A DNA stretch of 64,000 nucleotides, taken from NCBI RefSeq assembly GCF_036240795.1, contig NZ_CP108454.1, positions 2,356,001-2,420,000 on the forward strand, read 5' to 3'. The notes under the pieces are model-generated. The model was given only the letters and a program-made list of their open reading frames with translations, searched no databases and was not told the DNA's origin. The position numbers and the translations under genes were made by a program. Positions 62,367 to 64,000 of the stretch are shown one piece after another; positions within the stretch are counted from its first letter, which is position 1; every line of letters begins with the position of its first letter. This stretch comes from Streptomyces sp. NBC_01268 (GTDB lineage: Bacteria > Actinomycetota > Actinomycetes > Streptomycetales > Streptomycetaceae).

Positions 62367-62412
62367 ACGGACGGGCCCCGGGCCGGCATGACGCCGCCCG
62401 GGGCCCGTCCGT
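62367..62412 (+). terminator. Terminator after glnA
   Basis: Perfect 17-bp arms (62367-62383 and 62396-62412), 12-base loop, 34 bp after the stop; also serves the convergent surface-protein gene. Confidence 0.85.
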
Positions 62413-62437
62413 TTCCGCCGTTCCCGCCCGGCTCGGC

Positions 62438-63724
62438 TCAGTCCAGGTCGCGGTAGCGACGCCGCCACGCGTGGACGAGGACCACGAGAGCACCGATCAA
62501 GGTCAGCCCGCCGGCCGCCACGGCGACGAACCCGAGGACACTCGGGCTCCCGGTGGAGGCGAGCTCGGAGGCGCCGGCGCCGGCCGAGGACGCGGAGGCC
62601 GCCGTGTCGACCGGGCCGGGGCCCGTGCCGCCGGTCGGGCCGGGGCCGGCCGTAGCGCCGGGAGAGCCCGGGTCGGCCGTCGCCCCCGGTGTGGTCGGGG
62701 AAGGGGAAGCGGACGGGTCCGGGGGCGTGCTCGCCGAGTCACTCGGGTCCGGAGTGGGCGACGTCGGGGTGGTGGCCTCGGTCCAGCTCGCCTTCGCGTG
62801 CGCGGTGACGGGAACGCGGTCGCCGCTCACCAGGCCCAGGGCCTGGCTGCCCTCACCGACCAGCTTGTGGCCCGTCCGGACCGGCACGGAGGCCGTCGCC
62901 GAGACGGTCGCGCTGCCCGGCGGCGTACCGGCCGGCGCCTTCACGAAGAGCGACCCGCCGTCCGCGGCGGGTCGGGTCAGCTTGCCGCTGCCGTCCGAGA
63001 GGACGTTCCCCTCCCGGTCGGTCAGCGTCACCCCGGCCGCGACGGCCGCGGGGTCGAGGGAGGCGCCGACCGGGTCGCCGGCGGAGCCGATCCCGATCGG
63101 TCCGAGCACCGACCCGGCGGGCCCGGTCACCGTGCCGGGGGCGAGGGTCAGCGAGGGTGTCGGTTCCTCGACGTCGACGGCGTGTGCCACGAGGTAGTCG
63201 GCGAGATCGGCTCCGGCCGGGTTCATCGGGACCGCCTTGACGTGGTTCGTGAGGCGCCAGATGGCGGCCTGGGTCCCGCCGGCCGCCGCGTTCTTGGACA
63301 GCTTGGCGCCGATCTGCTCGCCGAGCGCCGCCTCGGTCAGGCTCGGGTACCCGTGCCGCAGGATCCAGTCGATCTTCCCCGCGTCCGGGTTGCCCTTCAG
63401 CGTGGGCACCTCGGACGCGCCGGCCTCCCGGTATGCGGCGCCCTCGCGCAGTTCGGTCAAGGCGTCGAGGCAGTACACGAACAGGGTGTCGCCGTCAGCG
63501 GTCCGCACCTTGATCAGGCCGCCGGGCAGCCCGTCGTCCTTGCCCTCGGGCTCCGTGACGTGTCCGATGTAGTCCCTCTCGCCCATCGTGAGCTCCTCGA
63601 CGACCAGCCTCCCGTCGCCCCCGGCACCGGCCTCGGCCGCGACTGCCGTCGTCGCGGCGCCGCTCGCCAGCATTCCGCTCACGAGCACGCCGCTCGCCGT
63701 ACGGATCATGCGTTTCCGCCCCAC
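62438..63724 (-). CDS. Thioester-domain (TQxA) surface protein with LAxTG sortase signal
   Basis: 428 residues from GTG 63724, 9 bp after GGGAGA (a GTG at 63730 is too close to it). Signal peptide ending near VAA-EAG (28-33). The thioester domain has Cys85 (VYCLDAL) and Gln152 in GGTQAAIWRLTN, the pair that forms an internal Cys-Gln thioester able to attach covalently to targets. A beta domain and a Pro/Ser/Thr stalk (about 320-375) lead to the sorting signal LASTG (388-392), a membrane helix and an Arg-rich tail, for class E-type sortase anchoring. Confidence 0.92.
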   Translation of the reverse strand: MGRKRMIRTASGVLVSGMLASGAATTAVAAEAGAGGDGRLVVEELTMGERDYIGHVTEPEGKDDGLPGGLIKVRTADGDTLFVYCLDALTELREGAAYREAGASEVPTLKGNPDAGKIDWILRHGYPSLTEAALGEQIGAKLSKNAAAGGTQAAIWRLTNHVKAVPMNPAGADLADYLVAHAVDVEEPTPSLTLAPGTVTGPAGSVLGPIGIGSAGDPVGASLDPAAVAAGVTLTDREGNVLSDGSGKLTRPAADGGSLFVKAPAGTPPGSATVSATASVPVRTGHKLVGEGSQALGLVSGDRVPVTAHAKASWTEATTPTSPTPDPSDSASTPPDPSASPSPTTPGATADPGSPGATAGPGPTGGTGPGPVDTAASASSAGAGASELASTGSPSVLGFVAVAAGGLTLIGALVVLVHAWRRRYRDLD

Positions 63725-64000
63725 TGCCACTCTTCTCCCTGTATGCGCCACTACGGACTCGAACAAAGCTATGGACGGCCGCACCGGCCCGAGGGCGGAA
63801 AGCGAGGGGAGTTCCTGCGGACCGGTGCCGCAGCTTCCTGCAGAGCGGGAGGCCGCCCGTCTATGACCCCATAGCTTCGCCTTATGGGACACCACCGGAC
63901 AGGAGTCCCCAACACCCCACACGGGCAAGCCACTTGAGGTCAGGACGTGAGCCTGCCCACGGAGCGAGCCCGGGGCGTTGGTCCTTCCGGGCACGGACCT
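63725..64000. other. Upstream region of the surface-protein gene
   Basis: 276 bp to the window edge, less GC-rich than the genes. It should hold the promoter of the surface-protein gene. I see no convincing gene, operator or repeat. Confidence 0.5.

Noticed and set aside
1..64000. Mobile elements, prophage, CRISPR, tRNA genes
   Set aside because: No transposase, integrase, att-like tRNA end, spaced direct-repeat array or cloverleaf was found; the gene content is core-like throughout.

Overview
This 64 kb window is high-GC DNA with almost every base coding, frequent GTG/TTG starts, 4-bp ATGA/GTGA gene overlaps and long GC-rich terminator hairpins. Gene content and order (qcr-cta, pspA, cob, pepA-lpdA-sucB-aceE, lipB-lipA, glnA with a GlnR box) point to a Streptomyces chromosome core region. 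All identifications are read from protein motifs and remembered family features; no database search was run. I see no tRNA, rRNA, CRISPR array, insertion sequence or integrase.

Layout. (1) 1-8 kb: terminal oxidation. The minus-strand run ctaE-qcrC-qcrA-qcrB (qcrB cut by the window edge) and the run ctaC-ctaD-ctaF encode the actinobacterial bc1-aa3 branch, with a receiver-like protein and an L,D-transpeptidase lipoprotein between them. (2) 8-14.5 kb: a cysteine desulfurase fused to a TusA domain, a PfkB-family kinase, a secreted/anchored protein, the Fe-S carrier ErpA and quinolinate synthase NadA, whose promoter has three copies of a CGTCA-N4-GAC element. (3) 14.5-21 kb: an RND exporter, then the apparent operon pspA-pspAA-histidine kinase-response regulator. 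(4) 21-29.6 kb: DUF3043, a methyltransferase, and cobalamin assembly genes (a CobU protein with an extra N-terminal domain, CobT, CobS) interrupted by a lysyltransferase-like membrane protein, a rhomboid-like protein and another membrane protein.

(5) 29.7-38.1 kb is the most unusual part. A tight five-gene minus-strand operon encodes a secreted polysaccharide-deacetylase-like protein, a PelF-type GT4 glycosyltransferase, a polytopic membrane protein in the PelG position, a spherulin-4 (GH135-like) protein and a GH114 lipoprotein. This combination mirrors the fungal galactosaminogalactan machinery (Agd3, Sph3, Ega3) joined to bacterial Pel synthesis. I infer a secreted, partly deacetylated galactosamine-type polysaccharide. 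It converges with a metzincin-like protein carrying six Cys-x2-Cys repeats.

(6) 38.4-48.3 kb: pepA, then lpdA, the E2 gene sucB, a GntR regulator and aceE (2-oxoacid dehydrogenase parts). Two 22-bp-spaced palindromes lie upstream of aceE, and an 18-bp perfect inverted repeat joins the aceE end to the start of a WYL regulator. (7) 48-56.7 kb: three SDR oxidoreductases, DUF4240, TetR, GNAT, a TIGR01777 epimerase-like protein, an FAD amine-oxidase-like protein and an NsdA-like regulator. (8) 57-64 kb: lipB-lipA (lipoate supply for the E2 protein upstream), small proteins, DUF4191, RDD, glnA, and a thioester-domain surface protein with a sortase signal.

Several inverted repeats cover start codons (ctaE, the WYL gene, the TIGR01777 gene), a recurring arrangement that standard annotation would miss.
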